Positions 22,491-29,043 of a DNA stretch of 37,771 nucleotides are shown in pieces. The position numbers and the translations under genes were made by a program. Source of the DNA: Nitrospirota bacterium (GTDB taxonomy: Bacteria; Nitrospirota; Nitrospiria; 2-01-FULL-66-17); the NCBI GenBank assembly GCA_016201825.1, contig JACQCD010000062.1, positions 1-37,771 of the forward strand. The letters run 5' to 3'. Below the pieces are notes generated by a model that did no database searches, had not been told where the DNA came from, and saw nothing but the letters and a program-made list of their open reading frames with translations. Each line of letters begins with the position of its first letter. The first letter of the stretch is position 1.

Positions 22491-22548
22491 ACGAAATGAG
22501 GATAACCGTTGCCGGGAATTTGTCCAGCAGCGCGCAGGACCGCGCCAT

Positions 22549-22577
22549 TTGAGCCCGGTCGGCCACCGTGGTATGAT
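22549..22577 (+). promoter_or_regulatory. Promoter of the TPR-B/thrB operon
   Basis: TTGAGC (22549-22554) and TATGAT (22572-22577) with a 17-base spacer. Transcription would begin around 22584, exactly at the ATG cluster 22582-22587. This implies a leaderless or near-leaderless mRNA and favours ATG 22585 (or 22582) over the more upstream ATG 22573, which overlaps the -10 box. Confidence 0.5.
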
Positions 22578-22584
22578 GCCGATG

Positions 22585-23364
22585 ATGCATGAGAACCCGT
22601 TCCACACCCTGGGAAATCAGGCCTTTGCCCGAGGGGATCTCGGCGGCGCGTCGGCGTATTACCGGCGGGCGCTCGAGGTCGATCGCCACCACGGTTCCGA
22701 CCGTGCGCTGGCCGTGACGTTGGGGAATCTGGCCAACGTGGAGGCGAGCCTCGGCCGGCGCGAAGAGGCTGAAGCGTTGTACCGGCAAGTGCTCGAGTTG
22801 GAGCGTCGCCTGGGCGACGAACGGCAGATCGCCCTGACGCTACTCCATCTCGGCAACCTCGCCGCCGACGCGCTGGAAGCGCCTCGCGCGCGGGCCTACT
22901 ATCTCGAGGCGCGCGACGTGTTCGAGCGGCTCGATGAAATCGGTGCGTTGGGTGTGCTGCACCAAAATATGGGACTGCTCGCGAGGGAACTCGGGGAGTA
23001 CGAGCCCGCCGTCGAGCTGTTCGAGCGGGCGCTGGCGCTGATGCGCCGCGCGGGCGACCAGCGCGGCGTTGGGGCGGTCTACACGAATCTCGGGCGGACA
23101 TACCACCTGATGGGGCGTTTCGACGACGCCCGGGCGTGCTGTGCCACCGCGCTGGCGATGGCCGAGCGTCGAGGCGATGAGATGGCCGTGGCGGCCGCGC
23201 GCTACCATCTGGCCGGGATCTGCGAGGCCCGAGGGGACCTGCGGTCGGCGCTTGCTCACCTTCGGGTGGTGGTCGATATCGACCGCCGGTACGGTTTGCC
23301 GAAATATGACGAAAACCTTGCGCGCCTCTCGGTGCTCGAAGCGGCCTCGGAGGCTGCAACGTGA
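22585..23364 (+). CDS. TPR-repeat protein B
   Basis: A protein of about 259 residues formed by roughly six tetratricopeptide repeats (NPFHTLGNQAFARGDLGGAS, TLGNLANVEASLGRREEAEA, LHLGNLAADALEAPRARAYY, YTNLGRTYHLMGRFDDARAC). It ends in DRRYGLPKYDENLARLSVLE. It is a paralogue of TPR protein A at 9405-10247: blocks RARAYYLEARD and the terminal RRYGLP are shared, with a similar repeat register. The ATG choice among 22573, 22576, 22582 and 22585 rests on the promoter. Its TGA overlaps the GTG of the next gene (GTGA), which suggests coupling with an unknown protein and thrB. Confidence 0.82.
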   Translation: MHENPFHTLGNQAFARGDLGGASAYYRRALEVDRHHGSDRALAVTLGNLANVEASLGRREEAEALYRQVLELERRLGDERQIALTLLHLGNLAADALEAPRARAYYLEARDVFERLDEIGALGVLHQNMGLLARELGEYEPAVELFERALALMRRAGDQRGVGAVYTNLGRTYHLMGRFDDARACCATALAMAERRGDEMAVAAARYHLAGICEARGDLRSALAHLRVVVDIDRRYGLPKYDENLARLSVLEAASEAAT

Positions 23365-23783
23365 GCGAATCGGCACACGTCGTGGCCACGGTCAAGACGT
23401 GGTTGGAGGGTCGGGGATACCAGGTGGATCTCGACGGGGAACGGATCGTGAGCTTCACCGCCGCCAAGGGCGAATGTCTGGTGGAAGTGGACCTTGCGGG
23501 TCGCGTGCTCTGTCAGTTCGGGATCGACTTCGATGAGCTGCGCGACCTGATCGCCGGCACCTCCACGGAAGACCTCGGCGACGATGAACTCCAACGCGCC
23601 GCGCGATATCACCTGCAGACGGTGACCAGGCGATACCAAGCCCCGTTTCTCGCGTCGGGCTTCACCGAGGAGTACGACGTGACGGCCGACCACGCCGTGA
23701 TCAGCTTCACCCACCCGGTGGATGACACGAGGCCGGACGCGGTGGTGGCCGTTTTGAGCCGGTGCGTCGACCTGCTGCGGTGA
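23361..23783 (+). CDS. Conserved-looking protein of unknown function
   Basis: A 140-residue, acidic, soluble protein. It has alternating strands and helices: VATVKTWLEGRGYQVDLDG, ERIVSFTAAKGECLVEVDLAGRVLCQF, and a C-terminal VLSRCVDLL helix. The pattern of a short N-terminal helix followed by an antiparallel sheet recalls YbjN or secretion-chaperone-like folds, but no motif proves this. The GTG start overlaps the stop of the TPR gene. The TGA stop overlaps the GTG of thrB in the same way. It therefore sits in a tightly coupled three-gene operon and is almost certainly a real gene. Confidence 0.75.
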   Translation: MSESAHVVATVKTWLEGRGYQVDLDGERIVSFTAAKGECLVEVDLAGRVLCQFGIDFDELRDLIAGTSTEDLGDDELQRAARYHLQTVTRRYQAPFLASGFTEEYDVTADHAVISFTHPVDDTRPDAVVAVLSRCVDLLR

Positions 23784-24718
23784 GCGCTCCGGTCCCCTCC
23801 GACGTCACGGTGTTTGCGCCGGCGTCGGTCGGCAACATCGGCCCCGGGTTCGATGTGCTGGGGATGGCCCTTGCCGGCTTGGGCGACACCATCCGTGCCC
23901 GCGCGATTTCGGGGAGGGGCGTCGTGATTCGCGAGATCCGCGGCGACGGGGGCATCCTCCCTAAAGACGCCAGAAAGAACACGGCGGGCATCGCGGCCGC
24001 TCGCGTGCTGGCCATGCTCAAGGTCCCATCGGGCGTGGAATTGAGCCTGGAGAAGAACATCCCGGGCAACGGTCTGGGGAGCAGCGCCGCGAGCGCGGTG
24101 GCCGGTGGCTTCGCCGTGAACGCTCTCTTCGGCTCGCCGCTCTCGAAATCCGAGTTGCTCCTTCCCTGTGCCGCCGCAGAGGCAGCCGTGAGCGGAGGCT
24201 ATTTTCTCGACAATACCGCGGCGTCGCTCCTTGGGGGCGTCAACGTCACCAACCCGGTCACCCGCACCGCCATATCTCTTGGCGGTCTTCCCGGCGCGCT
24301 CATCGTCGTCGCCACGCCGCGGTTTAAGCTCCTGACCGCTCGCTCGCGAAGGGTCCTGCCCAAACGCGTGCCACTAGAGGCGATGGTCGCCAACCTCGCT
24401 CGTGCGTGCGCGATCGTTGCGGCGGTCGGGAAGGGCGACGTGGCCTTGTTCGGCCGCTCGATTGTCGATCTGGTGGTTGAACCCCGTCGGGCGGCGCTCA
24501 TCCCCGGCTTTCTCGCCGTGAAACGCGCGGCGCTGAAGGCCGGCGCGCTGGGCTGCTCGATCAGCGGCGCAGGCTCGTCGGTCTTCGCGGTGACCGACGA
24601 GAAGGCCAAGGCCGACGCGATCGGCGACGCCATGCGCCGGGCGTTTAGCCGCGCGCGCTTGGAGTGCGTGATTACCGTCACGACGATCGACCCCGCGGGA
24701 GCGAGAATCATCGTGTAG
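23780..24718 (+). CDS. thrB: Homoserine kinase
   Basis: A 312-residue GHMP-superfamily kinase that phosphorylates L-homoserine for threonine synthesis. The N-terminal VTVFAPASVGNIGPGFDVLGMAL, the GHMP phosphate loop NIPGNGLGSSAASAVAG (near 90-106) and the C-terminal SISGAGSSVFAV are typical of ThrB. ENTAGIAAARV-like (KNTAGIAAARV) and GGVNVTNP further support it. The GTG at 23780 overlaps the preceding stop (GTGA). An in-frame GTG at 23762 is less likely. Other threonine-pathway genes are not in the window. Confidence 0.92.
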   Translation: MSAPVPSDVTVFAPASVGNIGPGFDVLGMALAGLGDTIRARAISGRGVVIREIRGDGGILPKDARKNTAGIAAARVLAMLKVPSGVELSLEKNIPGNGLGSSAASAVAGGFAVNALFGSPLSKSELLLPCAAAEAAVSGGYFLDNTAASLLGGVNVTNPVTRTAISLGGLPGALIVVATPRFKLLTARSRRVLPKRVPLEAMVANLARACAIVAAVGKGDVALFGRSIVDLVVEPRRAALIPGFLAVKRAALKAGALGCSISGAGSSVFAVTDEKAKADAIGDAMRRAFSRARLECVITVTTIDPAGARIIV

Positions 24719-24741
24719 TTGTCGTTCGTGACTGCATTGTT

Positions 24742-24780
24742 GGGGCGTATTGCTCTACGCGCCTCTTTGCCCTACGCCCC
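24742..24780. terminator. Hairpin between convergent thrB and hpnE
   Basis: GGGGCGTA (24742-24749) and TACGCCCC (24773-24780) are perfect complements with a 23-base loop. A shorter imperfect pairing uses TACGCGCC at 24756-24763. The hpnE stop codon (24755-24757) lies within it. It may end transcription from both sides, although no long T-run is present. The same GGGGCGTA/TACGCCCC arms form a tight hairpin at 35530-35551. Confidence 0.4.
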
Positions 24781-26113
24781 CCCCCGCGATCAACTCCGCG
24801 CAGCGGTATCCGCTGCGCACCGCGCCTTCGATCGATGCCGGCAACCCGGTCCTCGTCCAATCCCCAGCCAAAAATAGGTTCCCCAACGGCGTGCGTTGAT
24901 CGGGGCGGTGGGTGTCGCTTCCCAGGCGCGGCGAAAACGTCGCGTGCGGTTCTTTGACCACCGCGCGGTGGAGCAGGCGCGCGTCCCGCGACGCGGGGAA
25001 CAACTGGTGGAGCTCGGCGAGGGCGAGGTCGAGGAGCTCGTCGGTCGAGCGTGTGATGAAGTGGCCGGCCGCGCTCATGACGAGCGCGATGTGGCCGTCC
25101 GATGAGGACCGGCCGAGCAGCGCCCGGCGATCGAACGCCCATTGCCACGCGGTTCCGATCATGCCGACGAACGGACGGTCCAGCACGGGACGGTCAAACC
25201 AAAGATACATCGAGATAATGGGGGAGGAGGCGAGGCCTTGGCTGGTCAAAAAGGCGATGTGGCCGAGCTGCACTTCAGACGGCAACAATTCCGGCAGATT
25301 GATATACGGCACCGCGCTGACGTACCACGACGCGCCCAGTCGCTCGCCGGTGCTCAAGACCACCTCGCTCACCCGCCCCCGGGTGACCGTCAGCCCCGCC
25401 GCGGTCTGCCCCGTCAGGACGCGCCCCCCGCGATGCTCGATGAAGGCTTGCGAGGCGTCGGTGTACAGCGCGCTCAGCCCCGTGCGGGGAAGCCCGATCG
25501 CCGACCAGGCCGCCCGGGTGAACAGCGCGTCGACCAACACGTTCGCAAACGGGGCCGCGGCCGCGAGTGCCGGGTCTTCGTTAAGCACCGCCAGCGCAAG
25601 AGGCCGCCACAGTCGCTCGCGGACGGAGGCGGGTTGCGCGTGTCGTTCCATCCACTGGTCCACCGTGAGCCCCTCGGTGTCCGCGCCGCCCCGCCGCCAG
25701 AGCCGCCAGCCGAACGCCATGGCCGCCAAGCGATCGGAAAACGACAGGCCGCGCGTAGCCAAGAGACCGGCGGCGACGTGCAACGGCGCGGGGAGCGGCC
25801 AGGCCGAGAGGCGCGTGAGCGCGCCGCCAGGGCCGACGAGCTCGAGCGACAGACGATCCTGAAACACGAGCCGGTCGAGCGTGCCGATCGTCGCGAGGAA
25901 CCGGATCGTCTGTTGGTAGGCGCGAAGGAAGACGTGTTGGCCGTTGTCGACCACCTCGCCGGTCGTCGCGTCGACGTGCGAGGTGGCGCGACCTCCCAGC
26001 CGGGAGCGTTTCTCCACGACGGTCACGCGGTATCCCCGCTCGGCGAGCGCGACGGCGGCCGAAAGCCCCGCGAAGCCGCCGCCAATGATCACAACGTCAC
26101 GGTCGTTCGTCAT
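24755..26113 (-). CDS. hpnE: Hydroxysqualene dehydroxylase HpnE
   Basis: A 452-residue FAD-dependent oxidoreductase of the squalene-associated desaturase family. With HpnC and HpnD it makes squalene from farnesyl diphosphate, feeding hopanoid synthesis. The FAD-binding motif VVIIGGGFAGLSAAVALAERGY is at the N-terminus, with EKRSRLGGRATS after it. DNGQHVFLRAYQQTIRFL and the C-terminal GNLFLAGDWTRTGLPASIEGAVRSGYRCAELI are typical of HpnE. hpnC, hpnD and squalene-hopene cyclase are not in the window. The last few residues (GGGVGQRGA) are encoded by a repeat-like G-rich hairpin. Confidence 0.9.
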   Translation of the reverse strand: MTNDRDVVIIGGGFAGLSAAVALAERGYRVTVVEKRSRLGGRATSHVDATTGEVVDNGQHVFLRAYQQTIRFLATIGTLDRLVFQDRLSLELVGPGGALTRLSAWPLPAPLHVAAGLLATRGLSFSDRLAAMAFGWRLWRRGGADTEGLTVDQWMERHAQPASVRERLWRPLALAVLNEDPALAAAAPFANVLVDALFTRAAWSAIGLPRTGLSALYTDASQAFIEHRGGRVLTGQTAAGLTVTRGRVSEVVLSTGERLGASWYVSAVPYINLPELLPSEVQLGHIAFLTSQGLASSPIISMYLWFDRPVLDRPFVGMIGTAWQWAFDRRALLGRSSSDGHIALVMSAAGHFITRSTDELLDLALAELHQLFPASRDARLLHRAVVKEPHATFSPRLGSDTHRPDQRTPLGNLFLAGDWTRTGLPASIEGAVRSGYRCAELIAGGGVGQRGA

Positions 26114-26150
26114 TTCGAGGAATGCGAAAGAAGATATGAGAGCTAGGAAC

Positions 26151-26278
26151 CCCTGGCCGTCGATAAGGCGTCAGATGCAAGGCGGAGCAAGATCTTGCGC
26201 CGGAGCGTACTGGTTCGTACGTGAGGACGCAAGGTCGAAGCGACAACGCAGCAGATGGCGCCTTATCGACGGCCAGGG
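26151..26278. repeat. Palindromic repeat element, copy 2
   Basis: A 128-base element bounded by a perfect 20-base inverted repeat, CCCTGGCCGTCGATAAGGCG at 26151-26170 and its complement at 26259-26278. It is inverted relative to copy 1 (10633-10758). The core at 26200-26226 matches copy 1 at 25 of 27 positions, and CAGATGCAAGG and GCAGATGGC match the inner flanks. The outer arms are unrelated to copy 1 but fully self-complementary. The right edge touches the stop codon of the cupin gene (26279-26281). No coding capacity. Confidence 0.8.
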
Positions 26279-26680
26279 TCAGTCGAGCCAGACGCGATCC
26301 GGATTGTCCGGATCATCCATGGGGGACGAAATGAAGAGGACCTGCACCGGTTCTTTGTCGAACTCGGCGGCGTGGGGCGTGTTGGCCGGAATGACCCAGA
26401 TGTCGCCGGGCTTCACCTCCCGGGTGAGGTTGCCGACCGTGACCGAACCGCTTCCATTCAGGACGTAGCCGATTTCATCATGGGTGACGTGAACGTGTTT
26501 ACGGAACGGTCCCTTGTGACCTTGGAAGACGAACACGCTGGACTGCGACCCATGGCCGATATACGTGCGTTTGAAGACATCCTTCTCGGTCAGTCGGTCG
26601 GCGTCGATGGCCTTCTCCAGGCTGGTCACGTCGACGTTGGTTCGATGCGTGGGTTGTTGGCAACACGGACATCGGTACAT
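26279..26680 (-). CDS. Cupin-domain protein with CPCC N-terminus
   Basis: A 133-residue protein. Residues 1-10 contain a cysteine cluster (YRCPCCQQP) that could bind zinc. Residues 40-120 form a small cupin barrel with metal-type residues H62, H64 and E69 in the KHVHVTHDEIGYVLNGSG block and H103 in PGDIWVIPANTPHAA. Small cupins serve as dioxygenases, isomerases or ligand sensors; the substrate is unknown. ATG 26680 shares its A with the TAA of the exonuclease gene (TAATG), so it is coupled to it. The longer upstream frame overlaps that gene and is rejected. A palindromic repeat begins right after its stop. Confidence 0.85.
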   Translation of the reverse strand: MYRCPCCQQPTHRTNVDVTSLEKAIDADRLTEKDVFKRTYIGHGSQSSVFVFQGHKGPFRKHVHVTHDEIGYVLNGSGSVTVGNLTREVKPGDIWVIPANTPHAAEFDKEPVQVLFISSPMDDPDNPDRVWLD

Positions 26681-27453
26681 TAGGACGCCCCCTTCTCCAG
26701 TTCCAAGACCGCCGGGCAATGGTCGGAGCCGTGCACTTGCGGCAGCAGGTACGCGTTCTTGACCCGGTCGCGCAAGCCCCGGGAGATGAAATGGTAATCG
26801 ATGCGCCACCCGATATTGCGCTCGCGGACGCCGGGGCGGTAACTCCACCACGTGTACTGTCCCGGTTCCGGGTTGAGCTCGCGGAAGATATCCACGTACC
26901 CGTGGGAGATAAACGTGTCGATCCAGGCCCGTTCGACCGGAAGGAAGCCGGTCGTATTCGCGTTGGACTTGGGATTTTTGAGGTCGATTTCCCGGTGCGC
27001 GGTATTAAAGTCTCCGCAGACGACCACGTGCTTGCCCTTTGACGTGAGGTCGTTGCATAAGGCCAGCAGGGCATTGCAGAAGGCCATCTTGAACGGCACA
27101 CGGCCGAGGTCGCGCTGGCCGTTCGGCACATAGACGTTGAGCAAGACGAGATCCGAATACTCGGTCACGAGCACGCGCCCTTCGGCGTCGTAATCCGGAA
27201 GGCCAAGCCCGACGCGAACCGCCGCCGGCTCGTCCCGGGAGAAGGTCGCCACCCCGCTGTACCCCTTTTTCTCGGCCGGGTGCCAGTACGTCCGGTAGCC
27301 GGGCGGGTTGCGCAACGCCTCGTCGCACTGGCTCTCGTGGATCTTGATCTCTTGCACGCAGAGCGCGTCGGGCTGCTCACGCGCCAGCCACTCGAGGAAT
27401 CCCTTTCGGCAGGCCGAGCGGATCCCGTTGACGTTCCACGTGACGAGCTTCAT
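26680..27453 (-). CDS. xth: Exodeoxyribonuclease III
   Basis: A 257-residue ExoIII/ExoA-type AP endonuclease and 3'-5' exonuclease of base excision repair. Active-site residues of the EEP fold are visible: N7 in TWNVNGIRS, E35 in CVQEIKI, D148 and N150 in CGDFNTAHREIDL, D219 in RIDYHFIS, and D244/H245 in GSDHCPAVLEL. The length matches the family. It lies 11 bases behind an exported OB-fold protein gene and overlaps the cupin gene, an unusual operon for this enzyme. Confidence 0.95.
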   Translation of the reverse strand: MKLVTWNVNGIRSACRKGFLEWLAREQPDALCVQEIKIHESQCDEALRNPPGYRTYWHPAEKKGYSGVATFSRDEPAAVRVGLGLPDYDAEGRVLVTEYSDLVLLNVYVPNGQRDLGRVPFKMAFCNALLALCNDLTSKGKHVVVCGDFNTAHREIDLKNPKSNANTTGFLPVERAWIDTFISHGYVDIFRELNPEPGQYTWWSYRPGVRERNIGWRIDYHFISRGLRDRVKNAYLLPQVHGSDHCPAVLELEKGAS

Positions 27454-27464
27454 CGGTCAGCGGC

Positions 27465-27848
27465 TCAATGGCCGGCGGCGCCCGCCACGGTGGCCTCTTC
27501 GAGAATCAAGGGGTAGGAGTATCCCGCTCCAAAATCCCGATTGATCGTGACAAGGCCCGTGACGACGACGTTGTCGCCCACATGGACCTCCTGCTGGGTG
27601 GTCACGGTGAGGTCGTTGCTTCCGGCCTTGCCGCTCCCGTCTTGAATGTGAAAAAAATTCTTGCCCATAATCCCTGCGTTGACCTTGACGACCTTGCCCT
27701 TGATCTGGATCCGCTGGCCCTTGAGCTGATCCTTGCCGGCGTACAGCGCTTCGATGGTCTTGACGGGTGCATCCGATGCCGCGGCGAAGGAGACTCCGGC
27801 GGCCAGCCACACCAGGCAGATCCCCACCCCAACCAATCGTCGAGTCAT
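27465..27848 (-). CDS. Exported OB-fold protein (NrfJ-like)
   Basis: A 127-residue protein with a signal peptide (LVGVGICLVWLAAGVSFAAA) and an OB-fold-like domain: KGQRIQIKGKVVKVNAGIMGKNFFHIQDG, then NDLTVTTQQEVHVGDNVVVTGLV. This is the pattern of NrfJ/GW-dipeptide OB-fold proteins found near c-type cytochromes or as stand-alone periplasmic proteins. Despite frequent DNA-binding annotation, the signal peptide argues for a periplasmic role. The start is supported by GAGGAG. It is the first gene of the minus-strand operon with xth and the cupin gene. Confidence 0.85.
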   Translation of the reverse strand: MTRRLVGVGICLVWLAAGVSFAAASDAPVKTIEALYAGKDQLKGQRIQIKGKVVKVNAGIMGKNFFHIQDGSGKAGSNDLTVTTQQEVHVGDNVVVTGLVTINRDFGAGYSYPLILEEATVAGAAGH

Positions 27849-27902
27849 GGCGTTCTCCTCATCGTGACGGTTCTTTTTAGCATATTCGGAGTGGAAAAAC
27901 AG

Positions 27903-28541
27903 CTACGTTTCGGGTCGAACGGGCGCTGCGGTCAAGCGCACGACCAGCAGGTACAGCAGACCGAGGACGAACGCGAGCCCGACGAACCACAGGGCCTTCG
28001 CTTTGAGCACGAGAATCATCTGAGCGGGGTCATCCAGCAACTGCGGTTGGTCTCCGATCACCCGAGCGCCGAACCACGCCAAGACCCCGCACCACAACGC
28101 AGATCCGGCCACCGTCATGAGGACGTACGCGCGGAAGCTCATCCGGACAATCCCTGCCGGGAATCCGATGAGGTGCCGAACCACGGGCAAGAGGCGCGCG
28201 AAGAACACCCCCCCTGCTTCGTACCGTTCGATCCATCGCTCGGCCTTGACGAGTTTGGATTCCGACACGCCGACGTAGACCCCGTAGCGCAGGACCAGCG
28301 GGCGTCCCACCCATCGAGCCACCCAATACGTCGCGCTCGCCCCCAGCGCGCTCCCCGCCGTTCCCGCGAGCACCACGCCCCACATCGTGTAGCGCCCTTG
28401 CGCCGCCCAGTATGCCGCCGGCGGGATGACCAACTCGCTGGGAACGGGGAACACCGTGCTCTCCATGGCCATCAAGACCACGATGCCGAGGTATCCCCAA
28501 TCGTGCACCCACGTAAACCAGACGGTCATCAGCCCATGCAT
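27903..28541 (-). CDS. DedA family membrane protein
   Basis: A 212-residue DedA/VTT-domain protein. The family signature is present: ESTVFPVPSELVIPPAAYWA near the N-terminus, GSALGASATYWVARWVGR, and FFARLLPVVRHLIGFPAGIVRMSFRAY with the conserved arginines. DedA proteins act as lipid flippases or proton-linked transporters that maintain membrane potential and envelope lipids. The start at 28541 is the first ATG. A second ATG at 28529 is possible, and neither has a strong ribosome binding site. Confidence 0.9.
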   Translation of the reverse strand: MHGLMTVWFTWVHDWGYLGIVVLMAMESTVFPVPSELVIPPAAYWAAQGRYTMWGVVLAGTAGSALGASATYWVARWVGRPLVLRYGVYVGVSESKLVKAERWIERYEAGGVFFARLLPVVRHLIGFPAGIVRMSFRAYVLMTVAGSALWCGVLAWFGARVIGDQPQLLDDPAQMILVLKAKALWFVGLAFVLGLLYLLVVRLTAAPVRPET

Positions 28542-28632
28542 GGGTCATGATCCTACCGGAGCCCGACGGCCTTGGCAACCCCTCGGACGAATCGGGCGTG
28601 ACCTCCCATCGCGCGATCGTTACCGAGGACGA

Positions 28633-28845
28633 TTACGGGGCCGCGCGGCGCGGGTCTTCAGAGGACATTCCTCGGGCGGGCGCCGCCGGCGGCTGGTGGG
28701 CCGAGATGGAATCCGGGCCGGCAGCGGACGGTGGTGCATGGGGTCGATGGCGGGGAACGGAGACCTCTCCGCTCGCGGGCTCAAACGGTCCGAAGGAGAT
28801 TGGAAAAAGGAACAGGCACGCCCAGAGGATCGCCCACCGCTTCAT
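28633..28845 (-). CDS. Small proline-rich secreted protein (putative)
   Basis: A 70-residue frame that starts with a convincing signal peptide (MKRWAILWACLFLFPISFG, then PASG) and continues as a Pro/Ala/His-rich mature part (HRPHAPPSAAGPDSISAHQPP) of about 45 residues. GGAG lies about nine bases before the ATG. No family is recognised. It could be a small envelope or metal-handling peptide. It could also be chance, because the mature part has low complexity. The signal peptide with a ribosome binding site in an otherwise empty gap is the main support. Confidence 0.55.
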   Translation of the reverse strand: MKRWAILWACLFLFPISFGPFEPASGEVSVPRHRPHAPPSAAGPDSISAHQPPAAPARGMSSEDPRRAAP

Positions 28846-28873
28846 GATTCGCTCTCCGGTACCGCGCCCCGTT

Positions 28874-28906
28874 GAAGCTCCCTGCAGCTTGCTGCAGGGA
28901 AGCTTC
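28874..28906. repeat. Hairpin repeat with CTGCAG-CTTG-CTGCAG core
   Basis: CCCTGCAG (28880-28887) and CTGCAGGG (28892-28899) close a CTTG loop. Outer GAAGCT and AGCTTC extend the stem with one bulged A. The CAG-CTTG-CTG apex recurs 73 bases further at 28947-28978. Confidence 0.65.
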
Positions 28907-28946
28907 GAAGTGCAAGGAAGTAAAGAAACACCATTTCCATTTTGCT

Positions 28947-28978
28947 CGCGTACCCCGCAGCTTGCTGCGGAGTACGCG
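28947..28978. repeat. Second hairpin repeat with CCGCAG-CTTG-CTGCGG core
   Basis: CCGCAG (28955-28960) and CTGCGG (28965-28970) close the same CTTG loop. After one mismatch, TAC/GTA and CGCG/CGCG extend the stem. AAGTGCA (28908-28914) and TGCACTT (28986-28992) are inverted around this hairpin, so the two may form one composite element. It lies downstream of the M61 peptidase gene and may act as its terminator. Confidence 0.6.
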
Positions 28979-29043
28979 CTCGCAATGCACTTTCATCTTG
29001 CCACGGATAGGGGGGCCGTCAAGCCGGTGGGTGGTCGGAGGCC

